A stretch of DNA of 64,000 nucleotides. It comes from Flavihumibacter sp. ZG627. Its GTDB lineage: Bacteria > Bacteroidota > Bacteroidia > Chitinophagales > Chitinophagaceae. Positions 23,631 through 32,556 of the stretch are shown here, piece by piece. The position numbers and the translations under genes were made by a program. The stretch's first letter is position 1, and every line of letters starts with the position of its first letter. Below the pieces are notes generated by a model. It was not told the origin of the DNA and did not search any database. It saw only the letters and a list, made by a program, of their open reading frames with translations. Location of the stretch: assembly GCF_000814325.1 (NCBI RefSeq), contig NZ_JPHF01000007.1, positions 62,001 through 126,000 of the forward strand. Reading direction: 5' to 3'.

Positions 23631-23924
23631 TTATTGCGATGAATTTGTATTAGCGTCTTTGCCCTTTACTAATGGCTTAATTGTTTTGTTATCAATGATA
23701 GGATGTTGTGGAATCAGATCCCAAAGAGGACAATTAAAGATTACCGCAGCCTTGTTCATGTGAACAGGATTATACTTTTTGGTTGATCGAGGACTTTCCG
23801 TAGCAGCAACAAAAGCATTGGATTTAAATCCCATTTTTTCGGAAAGAGCTTCTTGGCTCATTTTTAAAGCCATTCGCTTTTCCCGAATACGGTCGATAAT
23901 ATATTGATCCAATTCTGTCCGCAT
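23631..23924 (-). CDS. XRE-family HTH regulator (paralogue A)
   Basis: This 97-aa protein has a Cro/C1-type helix-turn-helix: IIDRIREKRMALKMSQEAL and later MGFKSNAFVAATESP (about residues 8-45), followed by YNPVHMNKAAVIFNCPLWDLIP. The second XRE protein at 24042-24272 shares the same framework, including the ESP and YN..H.N positions, so the two are paralogues. Two palindromic sites lie upstream (23925-23944, 23973-23996), arranged like those before the paralogue, which suggests autoregulation or cross-regulation. It ends at a strong bidirectional terminator. The Ser/Asn-rich tail after residue 80 is not conserved. Confidence 0.82.
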   Translation of the reverse strand: MRTELDQYIIDRIREKRMALKMSQEALSEKMGFKSNAFVAATESPRSTKKYNPVHMNKAAVIFNCPLWDLIPQHPIIDNKTIKPLVKGKDANTNSSQ

Positions 23925-23996
23925 TAATCACCTATTGGTGATTATAAAGATCACCAAGGGTGCTACGCAATACAATCATCTATAGGTGAGTATTTG
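23925..23996. promoter_or_regulatory. Two palindromic operators of XRE gene A
   Basis: A proximal site abuts the start codon: TAATCACC-TATT-GGTGATTA (23925-23944). A distal site at 23973-23996 contains ATCATCTATAGGTGAG. The distal site matches 24319-24342 at 23 of 24 positions, and its distance from the start (about 49 bases) is nearly the same as in gene B (about 47). Confidence 0.65.
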
Positions 23997-24041
23997 AGAA
24001 AACTTATGTAATTTAGAGCCTCAAGGACAAATAAAAATATT

Positions 24042-24272
24042 TCATACGGGCTTTTTAGGGAGAAAATCTTGCGGGCTGCATTTTAAAATCTTCGCAAGGT
24101 CATTTAGATGTTTAAGATTATAATGAGTTGAGTAATTGGGGCTTTCAACCATCCCTATAAAACCAACGGAAACTTCAAGTTCGTAAGCAAGGTCAGCCTG
24201 TGAAAGATTTTTTTCAATCCTTTTTTCTTTCACAAGGTCAATAACATAAATATCAATTTTAGATTTTGCCAC
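24042..24272 (-). CDS. XRE-family HTH regulator (paralogue B)
   Basis: The start codon is GTG at 24272, and the protein begins MAKSKIDIYVIDLVKEK when translated from it. The 76-aa product is a single Cro/C1-type HTH: EKRIEKNLSQADLAYELEVSVGFI (cited in two parts, residues 16-39), then VESPNYSTHYNLKHLNDLAKIL, a tail shared with many Bacteroidetes XRE proteins. It is shorter than paralogue A. A palindrome overlaps its start codon (24272-24287), and the distal operator 24319-24342 also lies in the promoter region of the divergent ECF sigma gene, so this protein may control both. Confidence 0.82.
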   Translation of the reverse strand: MAKSKIDIYVIDLVKEKRIEKNLSQADLAYELEVSVGFIGMVESPNYSTHYNLKHLNDLAKILKCSPQDFLPKKPV

Positions 24273-24342
24273 TTACTTATTAGTAAGCGGTGAAATTCAA
24301 CAATGAAAATGTTCTGTACAATCATCTATAGATGAGTATTTG
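24272..24342. promoter_or_regulatory. Divergent operators between XRE gene B and the ECF sigma gene
   Basis: The proximal palindrome is CTTACT-TATT-AGTAAG (24272-24287), overlapping the GTG start of XRE B. The distal site is 24319-24342, containing ATCATCTATAGATGAG and repeated almost exactly at 23973-23996. The distal site ends 18 bases before the sigma factor start, so one operator probably serves two divergent promoters. Confidence 0.65.
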
Positions 24343-24359
24343 TAATCAAACTGTTTGTC

Positions 24360-24929
24360 TTGGAGCATAGGAACAATATTAAACAAATACAAATGGCACT
24401 GCTTTTCCATCAAGGAGAAGAACAGGGGCTTGCTTTTTTTTATCGTGAGTTTCTCCCCGCACTTTCACTGTATGCGAATAAGTGGATTCAGGATTTTTCT
24501 GTTGCCGAAGAAATTGCTTCAGGTGCGTTTATTAAAATATGGAAGATGCACCATAAGCTCGATAGTTATGGTGCGATACGTGCATACCTGTATAAAATAG
24601 TTTACAGGGATGCGATGCATTACTTACGAAAGGAGAAAAAGCGAAATAGTGTAGAAGAGTTTGCTACTGAACCAGACATTAATTATGATACACCTTATAA
24701 CCATCTTATAAGAACAGAAACATACCGATTGATCCGTTCTGCTTTAAAAGAACTTACACCTGGCAGCCAGCGAGTGCTTACTATGTATTACCTGGAGGGT
24801 AAATCAAGTGTTGAAATTGCTGCCGAATTAAATGTAACTCCGGGTACTGTAAGAAACCAAAAAAAACAAGGACTCACTGTGCTTCGTAAAAAATTCAAAC
24901 AGTTTCTGTTGTTATTTTATTTCTGCTAA
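24360..24929 (+). CDS. ECF-subfamily RNA polymerase sigma factor
   Basis: The protein has sigma region 2 (ANKWIQDFSVAEEIASGAF and YKIVYRDAMHYLRKEK, about residues 38-95) and region 4 (ALKELTPGSQRVLTMYYLEG then EIAAELNVTPGTVRNQKKQ, about 125-175, cited in parts), the layout of FecI-like ECF sigmas. The longest frame starts at a TTG (24360) and gives 189 aa. An ATG at 24393 would cut into the usual N-terminal helix, so TTG is plausible but unproved. Such sigmas are normally followed at once by fecR, but here fecR is 3 kb downstream beyond four unrelated genes. Confidence 0.85.
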   Translation: MEHRNNIKQIQMALLFHQGEEQGLAFFYREFLPALSLYANKWIQDFSVAEEIASGAFIKIWKMHHKLDSYGAIRAYLYKIVYRDAMHYLRKEKKRNSVEEFATEPDINYDTPYNHLIRTETYRLIRSALKELTPGSQRVLTMYYLEGKSSVEIAAELNVTPGTVRNQKKQGLTVLRKKFKQFLLLFYFC

Positions 24930-25190
24930 ACTTTCGGCCTAAGAGAAAGCACAAATACTGAAATATTCATGTGATTTAAAATGCAATTGTGCAATTCACA
25001 ACCTGTCTGCCGATAGGAAGGTCTAAAAAGTGCATATGGCAATTAAAAAAAATCAAACCTTAAAATTTTTTGTAATCAATGAGGGTTGTGTAAATTTATA
25101 TGTTGGCGGTCATTTTTAAAAGATTCTTACGTCCTGAAATACTAAAATTGTAACAAATCCTTCAATTATACGTATCGCATTAAAGTAAAA

Positions 25191-25889
25191 ATGGATTCAA
25201 AAGTAAAAATTGCAAGAATCGCAGGGTTCCTTTATTTACTAATCATAATTTTTGGACTCATTGCTCAAATTTTTGTTCGTGACAACCTGGTTGACTACGA
25301 CAATGCAACAACTACTGCAAAAAACATCCTGGCTTCTGAATTTTGGTACCGATTCGGTTTTGTCAGTGAATTGTTGATGTTAGTTTGTGATATAGGAGTA
25401 ACGACAATTCTCTACATATTACTTAAAGATACCAGCAGGAATTTATCCTTACTTTCGACTTTATTCAGACTTTCAAGTATAATTATTTTAAGTGTTGCCG
25501 CTTTGACTCATTATGCGGCATTATCCTTTTTGAAGGGTTCAAACTACCTTGATGTTTTTACATCTTCCCAACTCAATGCATTTGCATTATTGTCTATAAG
25601 GTTACATGGTACAGGATATAACATCAGTCTTTTATTTTTTGGCTTTCATCTGATTATTCTTGGATTCTTGATTTATCAGTCACGGCTCTTTAAAAAATTC
25701 TTAGGAATACTTCTGTTAATTGGCGGTATATGTTATATCGCTAATAGCTTCATATGGTTTCTTTTCCCAGACTTGGTAAAATTAATTTATCCTGCCATTA
25801 TTATACCCTGTGCAATTGGAGAATGGATATTTTGCTTTTGGTTATTAATAAAAGGGGTAGCGGTGCCTAAAATTAAAACTCTTAATTAA
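25191..25889 (+). CDS. DUF4386 integral membrane protein
   Basis: This 232-aa protein has about six hydrophobic segments. The N-terminus KIARIAGFLYLLIIIFGL and the conserved loop with an EFWYRFGFVSELLMLVCD pattern match DUF4386, a family of uncharacterised Bacteroidetes and Firmicutes membrane proteins. No catalytic residues are evident. It stands as a single gene between the ECF sigma factor and a group of three small membrane genes. Nothing links its function to its neighbours beyond position. The 261-base gap before it is AT-rich with no gene. Confidence 0.75.
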   Translation: MDSKVKIARIAGFLYLLIIIFGLIAQIFVRDNLVDYDNATTTAKNILASEFWYRFGFVSELLMLVCDIGVTTILYILLKDTSRNLSLLSTLFRLSSIIILSVAALTHYAALSFLKGSNYLDVFTSSQLNAFALLSIRLHGTGYNISLLFFGFHLIILGFLIYQSRLFKKFLGILLLIGGICYIANSFIWFLFPDLVKLIYPAIIIPCAIGEWIFCFWLLIKGVAVPKIKTLN

Positions 25890-26139
25890 CCAAAAGGGAT
25901 CATCCCCCCAAAAAAACAAACCGCCAACCGGGGCTTTCAAAATGGGGCATACGGAAGCCGTGGTTCAACTTTTGTTTTTCAATTTGGCTTCGAACGAATA
26001 AATCTCAACAAAAGAATTTAACTTCATCATTAGTTTTTCAATCGGCTTCAGTTGTTCACAAATGCAAATGAAATAGGCAGTAATTGTACTCCAACAATTC
26101 ATTGAAGTACATTGTGTGTTTAAGATTTACCTTCATAAG

Positions 26140-26439
26140 ATGGCAAATAATACATCTCAACACATCCTAAACACATCAGCAAACCTCTTGGGATTTTGCC
26201 TGTTTGTAATTACATCACTACGCATTGCAAATCTAACCGAAACGCTCATTATTGACGAATTGACTTCAATCATTTCTCTTCTTTTGACCTTCTCATGCGG
26301 ATTTTCATTTATTTCCATCCGAACAAAAAACGAAATCAGAGAAGAACGGTTTGAAACAATTGCCGATTATTTTTTTATGCTCTCCCTGGTTGGAATTTTC
26401 ATTATTATTTTACTCATCACTTTTAATTTCGTTAAATAA
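26140..26439 (+). CDS. Small three-pass membrane protein
   Basis: The frame is open from a GTG at 26116, but the ATG at 26140 (MANNTSQHILNTSAN) is the better start, giving 99 aa. Three hydrophobic helices are visible (about residues 12-30, 36-55, 70-97), separated by a charged loop with RTKNEIREERFE. The family is not recognised. It is followed after 11 bases by the DUF1003 gene, so the two are probably co-transcribed. The 250 bases before it show no gene. Confidence 0.6.
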   Translation: MANNTSQHILNTSANLLGFCLFVITSLRIANLTETLIIDELTSIISLLLTFSCGFSFISIRTKNEIREERFETIADYFFMLSLVGIFIIILLITFNFVK

Positions 26440-26450
26440 ATTTTATAAAA

Positions 26451-26993
26451 ATGAATCCCGATTCAGTAAATCTTCTCAAATCAGAAAGCGAACAATTGAT
26501 CAAACTTCAACAAATAGTTCAACAAGCAATTGAAGAAGAAAAATTAATTGTTGAAAATCTTTTACATCCGCCTGAAGAAATTTTAAATAGGGGCCAAAGT
26601 GTTTCCGATAAAGTTGCAAGGTTTGGTGGCAGTTGGAAATTTATAATTAGTTTTTCAGTTATACTTGCTGTTTGGGTTTTATTCAATACCCTTTCCCCTA
26701 AAAGGGATGATTTTGATCCTTATCCCTTCATTCTTATGAATTTAGTATTATCTGCTATTGCTGCATTGCAAGCGCCTATAATTATGATGAGCCAAAACCG
26801 AAAAGAAGAAAAAGACAGAAAGAGAAGTGAGAATGATTATCTGATAAATCTTAAGGCAGAATTAGAAGTAAGAAATTTGCATCAGAAATTTGATTTGTTT
26901 TTAGAAGCACAAATAAAAACGCTGTTTGATAGTCAGGCGAAACAATTAGATATATTGAAGAATATAGAGAATGAAATAAAACTACGTAAATGA
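26451..26993 (+). CDS. DUF1003 membrane protein
   Basis: This 180-aa protein has a charged, coiled-coil N-terminus, then the DUF1003 core: GQSVSDKVARFGGSWKFI, two hydrophobic helices, PYPFILMNLVLSAIAALQAP, MMSQNRKEEKDR (about residues 50-125). A helical C-terminal tail with LEVRNLHQKFD follows, also typical. The family is widespread and of unknown function, with two transmembrane segments and cytoplasmic tails. The stop overlaps the start of the next gene by four bases (ATGA), indicating translational coupling. Confidence 0.85.
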   Translation: MNPDSVNLLKSESEQLIKLQQIVQQAIEEEKLIVENLLHPPEEILNRGQSVSDKVARFGGSWKFIISFSVILAVWVLFNTLSPKRDDFDPYPFILMNLVLSAIAALQAPIIMMSQNRKEEKDRKRSENDYLINLKAELEVRNLHQKFDLFLEAQIKTLFDSQAKQLDILKNIENEIKLRK

Positions 26994-27733
26994 GTAGCAT
27001 AAATAAATTACCACAAATCACAGTTTCATTTTGGGTAATGAAAATTTGTGCAACTACACTGGGCGAAACCGCAGGGGATTTATTAGCACAAACGATGAAG
27101 GTTGGTTATGCTATCAGTTCAGCTATTTTGTTAGGTTTCTTTTTTGTTACACTTGCAGTTCAATTGTTTTCAAAAAAGTATAACCCCGTAATTTATTGGA
27201 CTGTAATACTGGCAACAAGTACCGCAGGAACTACTATGTCAGATTTTATGGACAGGACTTTGGGCTTAGGCTATGCTACTGGCTCTTTAATTTTAATTTC
27301 TCTCTTAGTTTTTACACTTATCATTTGGAAAACAAAAGAAAAATCTTTATCGGTAACAGATATACTAACCAAAAGAGGCGAAATATTTTATTGGACAGCA
27401 ATATTAATTTCAAACACATTAGGAACAGCATTAGGCGATTTTTTAGCAGACAATTCAGGGCTTGGTTTTTCGGGTGGTGCATTTTTAATTGGCAGTTTAT
27501 TGCTCGTAATAATTTTTGCTTACTTTTTTACAAAAATCTCACACATTATTTTATTTTGGTTAGCTTTTGTTTTGACGAGGCCGTTTGGTGCAACTTTTGG
27601 GGACTTACTTACAAAACCACTTGACAAAGGTGGGCTAAATTTTGGGACAATTGGTTCATCGGGAATACTATTTGGAATACTTATGATTTTGGTAATAATA
27701 GAAATACGGAAAAAATCAAAAAATGCACAATAG
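26990..27733 (+). CDS. COG4705-type membrane protein with four DUF347 repeats
   Basis: This 247-aa protein has eight or so hydrophobic segments in four repeats. Each repeat opens with a related motif: CATTLGETAGD, ATSTAGTTMSDF, ISNTLGTALGDF and LTRPFGATFGDL. This matches the DUF347/COG4705 membrane-protein family. The regular Thr-x-Gly...Gly-Asp pattern lining the first helix of each repeat suggests a symmetrical pore or transporter, but no substrate is known to me. It is translationally coupled to the DUF1003 gene by a 4-base overlap. Confidence 0.82.
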   Translation: MSSINKLPQITVSFWVMKICATTLGETAGDLLAQTMKVGYAISSAILLGFFFVTLAVQLFSKKYNPVIYWTVILATSTAGTTMSDFMDRTLGLGYATGSLILISLLVFTLIIWKTKEKSLSVTDILTKRGEIFYWTAILISNTLGTALGDFLADNSGLGFSGGAFLIGSLLLVIIFAYFFTKISHIILFWLAFVLTRPFGATFGDLLTKPLDKGGLNFGTIGSSGILFGILMILVIIEIRKKSKNAQ

Positions 27734-27891
27734 TTAAATTAGGATTGTAAGATCTTTTTTTTCGGGTCAGATAAAAGTATAATTTCTCTTCTGCAATCAT
27801 CCAGCTTTCAGATCATTAAAGTTTTTTTTAATTTTTTATACGTTTCTGCCCCGACCTTTCTTTTTATTCAAAGACAGAGTAACTTAATAGT

Positions 27892-29091
27892 ATGAAACAA
27901 AATCCTTACAGCGATATGGATCAACCGGCATACCGTATTGCCTATCTCATAGCAGGTTTTATCAGGAATACGATTACAGAAAAAGAGCATGATGAACTGG
28001 ATGATTGGGTGAACGAAAGCGATGATAATATGCGGCTCTTTGAAGAATTGACTGATGAACAAAACCTTGAAGCCAATCTTGCATGGATGGATAAAGTGCA
28101 AACGGAACAATCGTATAAAGCATTGCAGGAAAAAGGCGCATTTGATATACCCCGAAAAAAGTTTCAATTAAGTCCTGTATGGATGGTGGCGGCAAGTGTT
28201 ATTCTTATTGTTGGTGTATTTATTATTTATCGCTTTGCAGGAAACAGCAGTACGAGTGATAATAACATAGCTGTTTCTGATACCACTCAGTTAAAGCCTG
28301 GTGGCAACCGTGCAACACTGACCCTTTCTGATGGTTCCGTTATTGATTTAACAACGGCTAACAACGGAATAATTGAAATTGGTAAAGGCTCTCATGTGAA
28401 CAAACCGGCCGCTGGAGAGTTAGTGTATGATGCGGGTGTTAGTACTGATGAAACCCCGTCTATTCATACACTCTCCACACCGGTGGGTGGGCAATACCAT
28501 GTTACACTGCCTGATGGAACTAAGGTATGGCTGAATGCGGCAACAAAATTGATGTACCCATCGAGGTTTGCTTCCAATGAACGCAAAGTGGAAATTGATG
28601 GTGAAGCTTATTTTGAAGTAGTGAAAAATGACCAGCAGCCGTTTCGTGTAGTGCTGCAGGATGGTTCAACCGTTACCGTGTTAGGCACTCACTTCAATGT
28701 GATGTCTTATACGAATGAAACAGAAAAAGAGATAACCTTATTGGAAGGAAAAGTAGCTGTTGAAAAAAATAATAGTGTTGAAAATCTTGAACCGGGAACA
28801 CAGGCGATTGTTAAAACAGACGCAATAACCAAAAGAACCGGAATTGATACAGAAGAAATAACAGCATGGAAAAACGGGCTCTTTGTTTTTCATGATGCAA
28901 CGATTGAATCCATCATGAAACAGGTAGAAAGATGGTATGATGCAAAAGTGGTGTACAAAGGAGATGTGAAACAATTATTCAATGCAAGCATATTGCGGAG
29001 CGAACCGTTGTCAAAGCTTTTGCGTTTGCTGGAACTTAACGGATATGTACATTTTAAAATTGAAAACAAAACGATTTATGTATTACCCTGA
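27892..29091 (+). CDS. FecR-family anti-sigma factor
   Basis: This 399-aa protein has an N-terminal cytoplasmic anti-sigma domain (about residues 1-90, with EKEHDELDDWVNESDDN), a single transmembrane helix (about 98-116), then a periplasmic FecR domain containing TPVGGQYHVTLPDGTKVWLN (about residues 196-215) and a DUF4974-type C-terminus ending in VHFKIENKTIYVL. Such proteins hold an ECF sigma at the membrane until the SusC-like receptor signals binding of ligand. The cognate sigma is probably the one at 24360. An intergenic T-rich leader of about 160 bases precedes it. Confidence 0.92.
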   Translation: MKQNPYSDMDQPAYRIAYLIAGFIRNTITEKEHDELDDWVNESDDNMRLFEELTDEQNLEANLAWMDKVQTEQSYKALQEKGAFDIPRKKFQLSPVWMVAASVILIVGVFIIYRFAGNSSTSDNNIAVSDTTQLKPGGNRATLTLSDGSVIDLTTANNGIIEIGKGSHVNKPAAGELVYDAGVSTDETPSIHTLSTPVGGQYHVTLPDGTKVWLNAATKLMYPSRFASNERKVEIDGEAYFEVVKNDQQPFRVVLQDGSTVTVLGTHFNVMSYTNETEKEITLLEGKVAVEKNNSVENLEPGTQAIVKTDAITKRTGIDTEEITAWKNGLFVFHDATIESIMKQVERWYDAKVVYKGDVKQLFNASILRSEPLSKLLRLLELNGYVHFKIENKTIYVLP

Positions 29092-29127
29092 CGATTAAAT
29101 AAAACCAACGGTTAATACAAACAAAAA

Positions 29128-29214
29128 GCCGGAAGTGTTACTAGCACTGCCGGCGGAGTTTGGGTTAACCCTTACTATCAACTGAGGCTATCAACTGAAT
29201 TCAGAAACCCAAAC
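29128..29214 (+). promoter_or_regulatory. Structured leader between fecR and susC
   Basis: A stem GCCGGAAGTG (29128-29137) with CACTGCCGGC (29145-29154) has one mismatch and a 7-base loop. A second pairing joins GTTTGGGTT (29158-29166) with AACCCAAAC (29206-29214), and its loop contains the direct repeat CTATCAACTGA (29175-29185 and 29188-29198). It may be an attenuator or stability element that sets receptor levels relative to FecR. Confidence 0.5.
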
Positions 29215-29225
29215 ATTACAAAGCT

Positions 29226-32200
29226 ATGCAAATTATTACTGCGGGAGAAAGACTAAAGTGCATACTAACTATGAAACTTTTAATCCTGTTTACCGTAATC
29301 ACCTGCCTTCAGGCTTCTGCAAGAAGCTATGGTCAAACAGTATCTTTATCTCTCCAAAACGCTCCGTTAGAAAAAGCCTTTAAAGAAATAAAAAGGCAAA
29401 CCGGTTACTCCTTTGTATATACAAGGGCACAACTTAAAAACACCAGCCCCATTACCTACCAGGTAACCAACGGCTCTTTAAAAGATGTTCTTGAACAGTG
29501 TTTCCGCAATCAACCGCTTTCTTTCGTTATAGAAGATAAATACATCGTTGTGCAAACGAAAACGATTCCAACTCAAAGCAGTGTTACCGTTACAAATCCC
29601 ATAGATATTACAGGAAGAGTTGTTAGTGAAAGTGGAGAACCGCTGGAGGGAGTAACAATTACAGCGAAGAAATCAGGGAAGATGACTGTTTCAAATTCAA
29701 AGGGTGAGTTTAATCTAAAAGGCATTGATGAAAACGAGACCTTACTTGTCACCAGTATCGGTTACCAATCTGAAGAAATAGAATTAAACAAACTAACAAA
29801 TATTGCAATAAAACTAAAAGTTGCCATTGGGCAGCTTGATGAAACCATTGTGATGGCTTATGGAAAAACAAGCAGACGCCTTAATACGGGGAATATTAGT
29901 AAAGTATCATCGGATGAACTGACCAAACAACCAGTAGGAAATCCACTTCTCGCTTTATCCGGTCGTGTGCCAGGTCTTGCTATTACACAAAGCAGCGGTA
30001 TTAATGGTGCCGCAGTAAAAGTTCAACTACGGGGACAAAATTCAATATTACAAGGGTCAGAGCCACTCTACATCATAGACGGGATTCCGTATGCTGCAGG
30101 CAACAATCGTTTAAACCAAATAACCAATGCTACAGATGAAATAGGTATGAGTCCTTTCAATCTAATAAGCATTGATAATATAGAAAGTATAGAAGTTTTG
30201 AAAGACGCCGACGCCACAGCGATCTATGGTAGCAGAGGTGCAAACGGAGTTATTATCATTACTACGAAAAAAGGTGTTCCAGGTAAAACAAGATTCAGTG
30301 CAAATGTAAATTCTGGTTTAAGTAAAGTCACTCGTACTATGGATATGTTAAATACTCAACAGTACATCCAGATGCGGCGGGAAGGTTTTTTAAATGATGG
30401 TTTAATACCAAGTGCAGATCCTTCTGACCCCGGGTATGCACCTGATATCATGGTTTGGGATTCTACCCGGTACACTGATCTTAAAAAATTACTCATTGGC
30501 GGAACGGCACAAATAACCAACGCACAGATTTCATTAACAGGCGGCTCAACCAATACTCAGTTTCTCATTGGAGCGGCTTATCAAAGACAAACTACCGTCT
30601 TTCCAACAGAACATGGAGATATTAAGACCTCGGTAAACTTCAGCCTAAATCATACTGGCAATAATAAAAAGTTAACAGTACGATTGAATGGCAACTATCT
30701 TTCAAATGAGAATAAACTAAATATCATTGATCTTACCAGTTTTATGAATCTCCCTCCTAACGTACGACTCTACGATAATTCGGGAAAAATTAGCTGGCAG
30801 GAAAAAGATGTTTTGCTCAACAACGTGGTGTTTAGACCCAATCCGCTTGCTGCTCTAAACACGACTTATAATGGGAGGTTTAGAAATCTCATATCCAATA
30901 TTGAAATAGGATATGAGGTTATAAAAGGTATGAAAGCAAGAATTAATCTTGGGTACAATATGCTGCAGGCTAACGAAACCAGTTCAGAGCCAAGCACCTC
31001 AATTGATCCGAATTCAGGCAGTCTCCCATCAGCCAACTTTGCCAACCGAACACAACTTAGTTGGATTGCAGAACCTCAGTTTGAGTATAATAAATCTACA
31101 AAACTGGGAAATATAACTGCTCTTTTAGGCGCAACTTGGCAAGAGAATAGAACTGATGCTATTTCGGTACAAGCATTCAATTATGCTAATGACATATTGC
31201 TTGGTTCTATCAATGGTGCAGGAACAGTACGCACAACAAATAGTGTAGCTCTATATCGCTATACTGCTGCTTTTGGACGACTCACTTATAATTTCAAAGA
31301 CCGTTACATTTTAAATGTCTCAGGAAGAAGAGATGGATCAAGCAGGTTCGGGCCTAACAATCGCTTTTCCAATTTTGGTGCTGCCGGTGGTGCCTGGATA
31401 TTTTCAAATGAAAAAATATTTGCCAAACGAATTAAGTTCATAAGTTTTGGAAAGGTTCGGGCAAGCTATGGCATTACAGGGAACGATCAAATTGGAGACT
31501 ATAAATATCTTGATACTTGGACAGCAGTTCCGAACACTTACCAGGGTATTCCCGTAACCAATCCATCAGCTTTATTTAATCCTGATTTTAATTGGGAAAG
31601 GAATAAAAAAATTGAAGCTGCCATTGAATTGGGATTTCTATCAAACAGGATACTTCTCTCCGTAGTTTATTACAGAAACAGAAGCAATAATCAGTTGATT
31701 AATTATACGCTTCCTATCCAAACAGGTTTCGTGAGTGTTTTAAAGAACCTAGACGCATTACTCCAAAATCAAGGAATGGAGTTTCAGCTTAGCACGAAGA
31801 ATATAAGTTCCAAAACTCTTACATGGACAACATCACTGAATTTTACAGCAAACCGCAATAGGCTCCTTGCTTTTCCGGGCCTCTCCACATCCAGCTACTC
31901 TAACACTTACATAATAGGAAAATCTATCACTACAAGAAGGTTATACCGGTATCTGGGTGTAAAAACTGCTACTGGCTTATACCAGTTTGAGGATGTTGAT
32001 GGAAGTGGTTTTTTGGATAAAAACGACAGGATTAATTATGTAAATACTGATCCAAAATTCTTTGGTGGCTTGTTAAATTCGTTGCAGTATAAGAGGCTAT
32101 TGATAACAGTGTTCTTCGAATTCAGAAAGCAAAAAGGATACAATTTCCTAAGTAATAATAGTTCAATATATACACCCGGCTATGGCCTCGTAAATCAACC

Positions 32201-32546
32201 TGTAGCTGTTTTAAGCCGCTGGCAAAAGCCCGGTGACGTTACTAACATTCAAAGATATACTGCCAGCTCATCATCTGATGCTTTTAAACAAATGAATATT
32301 TACTTGCCAATTTCCGATGCAAATATTTCCGATGCTTCCTTTATCCGCTGTAAAAATATTTCAGTGTCTTATGATATTCCATCTAAGTTCTCAAACAGTA
32401 TCAAAGCTGAAAAATGTATGATCTTCTTAAACGTTCAAAATCTCTTTGTTATAACAAAATATGAAGGGGCCGACCCCGAAACACAAAACATGTTTGTACT
32501 GCCGCCTTTAAGAACTATAGTGGCCGGTCTTAATATAACTTTTTAA
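29226..32546 (+). CDS. SusC/RagA-type TonB-dependent receptor with signalling domain
   Basis: This 1106-aa protein has a long signal region (MKLLILFTVITCLQAS at residue 16, an alternative start at 29271), an STN domain (about 40-110) for FecR signalling, and a CarboxypepD_reg-like domain (about 125-205, ITGRVVSESGEPLEGV). The plug follows (LRGQNSILQGSEPLYIIDG, then VLKDADATAIYGSRGANG) and then the outer-membrane barrel. It imports an unknown large nutrient as the barrel half of a SusCD complex. The STN domain fits the neighbouring fecR. It is complete, and susD follows after 10 bases. Confidence 0.95.
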   Translation: MQIITAGERLKCILTMKLLILFTVITCLQASARSYGQTVSLSLQNAPLEKAFKEIKRQTGYSFVYTRAQLKNTSPITYQVTNGSLKDVLEQCFRNQPLSFVIEDKYIVVQTKTIPTQSSVTVTNPIDITGRVVSESGEPLEGVTITAKKSGKMTVSNSKGEFNLKGIDENETLLVTSIGYQSEEIELNKLTNIAIKLKVAIGQLDETIVMAYGKTSRRLNTGNISKVSSDELTKQPVGNPLLALSGRVPGLAITQSSGINGAAVKVQLRGQNSILQGSEPLYIIDGIPYAAGNNRLNQITNATDEIGMSPFNLISIDNIESIEVLKDADATAIYGSRGANGVIIITTKKGVPGKTRFSANVNSGLSKVTRTMDMLNTQQYIQMRREGFLNDGLIPSADPSDPGYAPDIMVWDSTRYTDLKKLLIGGTAQITNAQISLTGGSTNTQFLIGAAYQRQTTVFPTEHGDIKTSVNFSLNHTGNNKKLTVRLNGNYLSNENKLNIIDLTSFMNLPPNVRLYDNSGKISWQEKDVLLNNVVFRPNPLAALNTTYNGRFRNLISNIEIGYEVIKGMKARINLGYNMLQANETSSEPSTSIDPNSGSLPSANFANRTQLSWIAEPQFEYNKSTKLGNITALLGATWQENRTDAISVQAFNYANDILLGSINGAGTVRTTNSVALYRYTAAFGRLTYNFKDRYILNVSGRRDGSSRFGPNNRFSNFGAAGGAWIFSNEKIFAKRIKFISFGKVRASYGITGNDQIGDYKYLDTWTAVPNTYQGIPVTNPSALFNPDFNWERNKKIEAAIELGFLSNRILLSVVYYRNRSNNQLINYTLPIQTGFVSVLKNLDALLQNQGMEFQLSTKNISSKTLTWTTSLNFTANRNRLLAFPGLSTSSYSNTYIIGKSITTRRLYRYLGVKTATGLYQFEDVDGSGFLDKNDRINYVNTDPKFFGGLLNSLQYKRLLITVFFEFRKQKGYNFLSNNSSIYTPGYGLVNQPVAVLSRWQKPGDVTNIQRYTASSSSDAFKQMNIYLPISDANISDASFIRCKNISVSYDIPSKFSNSIKAEKCMIFLNVQNLFVITKYEGADPETQNMFVLPPLRTIVAGLNITF

Positions 32547-32556
32547 TGATAATGCA

